A stretch of DNA of 64,000 nt, taken from positions 685,397 to 749,396 of the forward strand of contig OX030960.1 of assembly GCA_943735955.1 (NCBI GenBank). Direction: 5' to 3'. The notes under the pieces are model-generated. The model saw only the letters and a program-made list of their open reading frames with translations, had not been told where the DNA came from and searched no databases. The position numbers and the translations under genes are program-made. Below, in pieces: positions 61,786 to 64,000 of this stretch. This stretch comes from Piscicola geometra (lineage: Eukaryota; Annelida; Clitellata; Hirudinida; Piscicolidae). Each line of letters opens with the position of its first letter. The first letter of the stretch is position 1.

Positions 61786-62939
61786 TAGAGCTGTTCCACG
61801 ATTAAAAATTTTAATCGCCGTTAATCGTTCGATTAAAAATCGTGCGTCAATCGTATTTTAACGCAATTTTTTTTAGCCTATTTAACATTAGTATAAAATA
61901 GTCTTTAACTTTTTTTTTCTTACAAATGTAATAAAAATGTTATCAGATTTTTTAAAAAAGTAATCTACATTTAAAAAAAAATTGAATCCATAAATTATAA
62001 AAAAATGCAAATGTCACACATTATTTTTAAGCCAGTTACTCAAGCAAAAAAGTTATCCACATATAAAAAAATAATAACAAATCCATAAATAATAATTAAT
62101 GCATTTGTCACACATTCTTTTTGAGCCAGTTACTCGAGCAAACAAGTTTATCGACACAAGTTGGATCTAAAGAGCTGAATAGACGTTCACATGGAACTGT
62201 ACTTGCAGGAGATGACAAGTACTTTCTTGCCAGTTTCGCAAGAGTCGGATATGCCCTTTCGTGTTGTTGCCACCAAACATGAGGACAACTCTTAACGCCT
62301 ACTTCAGATTCTGTTCTATAACGTTTAATGTTTGACTTAGTAACCAATGAAGTATCTTCATAATCTAAAGTTACATATGTTTGTAGTCTCTTGTTTGGTT
62401 AAGGCTGTATAGTTTTGGATGTTTTTTTTTCTTCTAATAGTTTCTTCAACTCTTTCTTTTTTTTATAGCATTTTTACATTTTAAATCGGGGTCTAACAAT
62501 GTGGCGATTCTTGTTCATTTGATATTCTGATTATTCAGTTGCTACTCCAATTAAAGTGTGAAACGAATGGCATAAGCTGAATCATCTTCTGAAGTGCATA
62601 TTGCTTGTGTTAAGCAACAATTTGCAAGTAAGAGTATTGAAAATGTCAAGTATTTTTCACCCCCTAGAAGTTCTGTTGCAAATCTTTAAGAAATGAAAAG
62701 TTGTTTGATGAAATGCAGTTTTCCCATTCGTTTGTGGACAGTAAATTAGTAGTGTTTGTGTTCACTTGCTGACAATGTAACCAAAACAGCACAAAAATGT
62801 TCAATTTAGATGAGTTTAAATAAATTGAAAAGTTTAAACGCGTTAATTTTTTTAAATGCGTTAAAATATTTAACGGCGTTAAAAAAATTAAAAATTAACG
62901 CGTTAAACGAAAGTTAACGTAGAGTAAAGCACAGCTCTA
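61786..62939 (-). mobile_element. hAT element with perfect 8-bp target duplication
   Basis: Ends TAGAGCTGTTCCACG and (reverse) TAGAGCTGTGCTTTAC. ATATTTAT occurs exactly on both sides (61778-61785 and 62940-62947), the 8-bp duplication typical of hAT. The minus strand at 62347-62108 encodes AYPTLAKLARKYLSSPASTV, CERLFSSLDPTCVDKL and NWLKKNV, the C-terminal dimerisation domain. The catalytic core is missing or decayed (1154 bp in total), so it depends on a partner. It is the same family as 29.7-30.5 kb, about 90% alike in the peptide. Confidence 0.9.
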
Positions 62940-62947
62940 ATATTTAT

Positions 62948-63579
62948 ATAATTCGTTACGTTACGTCGATAGACAAAGAAAGTTACACATGCATATGAAT
63001 ATGAGTACGAGTATTTTGAAGTCGTTTGAACCGAATCTTTAGTGTTGGCGGACTTGAAGCATTTCTGAACCCGAATCCGGATTTTGAACCATCGCATTCC
63101 TAATAAAAAGTGGCCAAAATGTTTTTCAATATAGCTGCAAGCCCTATTCCCTGTGAATAGAGTTTTCAACATGTGGTTGTTTAACTTCAAACCCAAGATC
63201 ATGTAATTTAAAAGCTAAAACTTTTGACGATTTAGCCCGTTTAAAAATTAATAAATACTTAAGTTAATTACTTGAAATTAAAGATAATTATCTCCAATCA
63301 TTTTATTTCAATAACTTTTTGGAATTGAAATAAAGTTTTTTCACACAAAAATTCTTTGACGTTCAAATAATAAATGTTGAAAAGTTTAAAAACTATCAAG
63401 TTTGGGACCGGTGAACACGGCAGCGGGAGTAAATGGAGAGACCAAAGTTTGAGTTTCGAGAATGGGTTTGAATCGGATCAAACATTTTCTGAATCTGATT
63501 TCTTTTCCCCATCATAACATCAAAACCTCCCCACAACGCCATCCTTTCATCACATGCGACTAACAATCAGTTTATCCAC
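62948..63579. other. non-coding DNA
   Basis: No recognised gene. A short 99-codon frame on the minus strand (63202-62903) lacks motifs and overlaps the hAT end. Confidence 0.3.
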
Positions 63580-63675
63580 AGGTGCGTCGTTTTGCTCGTG
63601 CAAGACAATCGACTGCACGAGAAGTTTGTACGCCTTGAAGGAGTTCACTGCCGATTGCGTGGTGGCTTGAGACAT
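63580..63675 (-). CDS. possible first coding exon, minus strand
   Basis: Minus strand ATG then SQATTQSAVNSFKAYKLLVQ and SIVLHEQNDAP, 32 codons, followed by GTGGAT as a possible donor in phase 0. Read through, the frame stops nine codons later. It is GC-richer than its AT-rich flanks and amphipathic. It could be the start of the TM gene at 61 kb or of another gene. No family recognised. Confidence 0.33.
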
Positions 63676-64000
63676 CACTGGAGAGATATAGGATAAAAAT
63701 ACATTTTAAAATAAAAATATTAAAAAAGCTAATAAATAGTTTCAGATAAAAATGATTGACCGAATGATTTGAATGATGTAAACAAGTTCCATTCTTTTTT
63801 TTGTTTCAAATTTGAAAGAAATTTTTGTTGAGTATCATGTTGGTTTTCTAACAGAATGTGATAATTTATTATGAAAGCATTCTACTGAGAAAACATGAGA
63901 AAAAGAATATATGAACAATGTCGATTCTATTTTCAAATTGAATATTCAAAAAAAAACGATACATAGACAAATCTATAGAAAAGTCCAATTATTTAGAAAA
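63676..64000. other. AT-rich window edge
   Basis: No feature recognised; may be the promoter side of the minus-strand candidate exon at 63580-63675. Confidence 0.3.

Overview
This 64 kb window is nuclear DNA of an animal. It is AT-rich, uses the standard code, has spliced genes with GT/AG introns, and carries many tRNA-derived SINEs, non-LTR retrotransposons, hAT, mariner and piggyBac relics, foldback elements and very large tandem arrays. Reading the conserved proteins points to a bilaterian invertebrate; I cannot place the phylum from sequence alone.

Two genes can be reconstructed with good support. (1) About 3.0-8.9 kb, plus strand: a small single-pass membrane protein with a Thr/Pro-rich stalk, one canonical EGF domain, a transmembrane helix, a basic juxtamembrane segment and a Ser/Thr-rich cytoplasmic tail ending in a class I PDZ-ligand-like sequence (ESTV). 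Its 5' part (signal peptide) was not found. (2) 22.8-50.9 kb, plus strand: a nearly complete liprin-alpha (PPFIA / syd-2) gene of about 24 exons, with N-terminal coiled coils, a linker, and three C-terminal SAM domains. Splice phases agree over the whole SAM half. Liprin-alpha is an active-zone and focal-adhesion scaffold. On the minus strand to the right are weaker candidates: an exon at 55.6-55.7 kb with a possible terminal exon at 51.1-51.2 kb, a one-TM protein ending at 60.97 kb, and a possible first exon at 63.6 kb.

The rest is repeat biology. 14.15-20.8 kb is a 6.7 kb foldback element with arms of 16-bp tandem repeats and a perfect 9-bp target duplication. It contains a second foldback element (14.9-16.5 kb, its own 9-bp duplication) and a 5'-truncated non-LTR retrotransposon with an intact 700-codon reverse transcriptase frame. 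A longer relative with endonuclease plus RT (1127 codons) lies in a liprin intron (42.8-46.2 kb). hAT pieces sit at 0.15, 10.8-12, 29.7-30.5, 61.4 and 61.8-62.9 kb, the last with a perfect 8-bp duplication. A mariner copy with both ends is at 37.9-38.95 kb.

Large arrays: a 19-bp unit at 3.1-4.3 kb, a 29-bp unit at 28.6-29.7 kb, (CA)n at 30.67-30.86 kb, a 10/11-bp unit at 33.2-35.3 kb, a 16-bp unit at 51.4-55.6 kb and an 18-bp unit at 58.6-60.1 kb. Several of these begin exactly at or just after a 5' splice site of liprin-alpha, G/T-rich on the transcribed strand. This placement is the least explained pattern in the window. The long open frames across these arrays (up to 1198 codons) are artefacts of repeat periods that lack stops.
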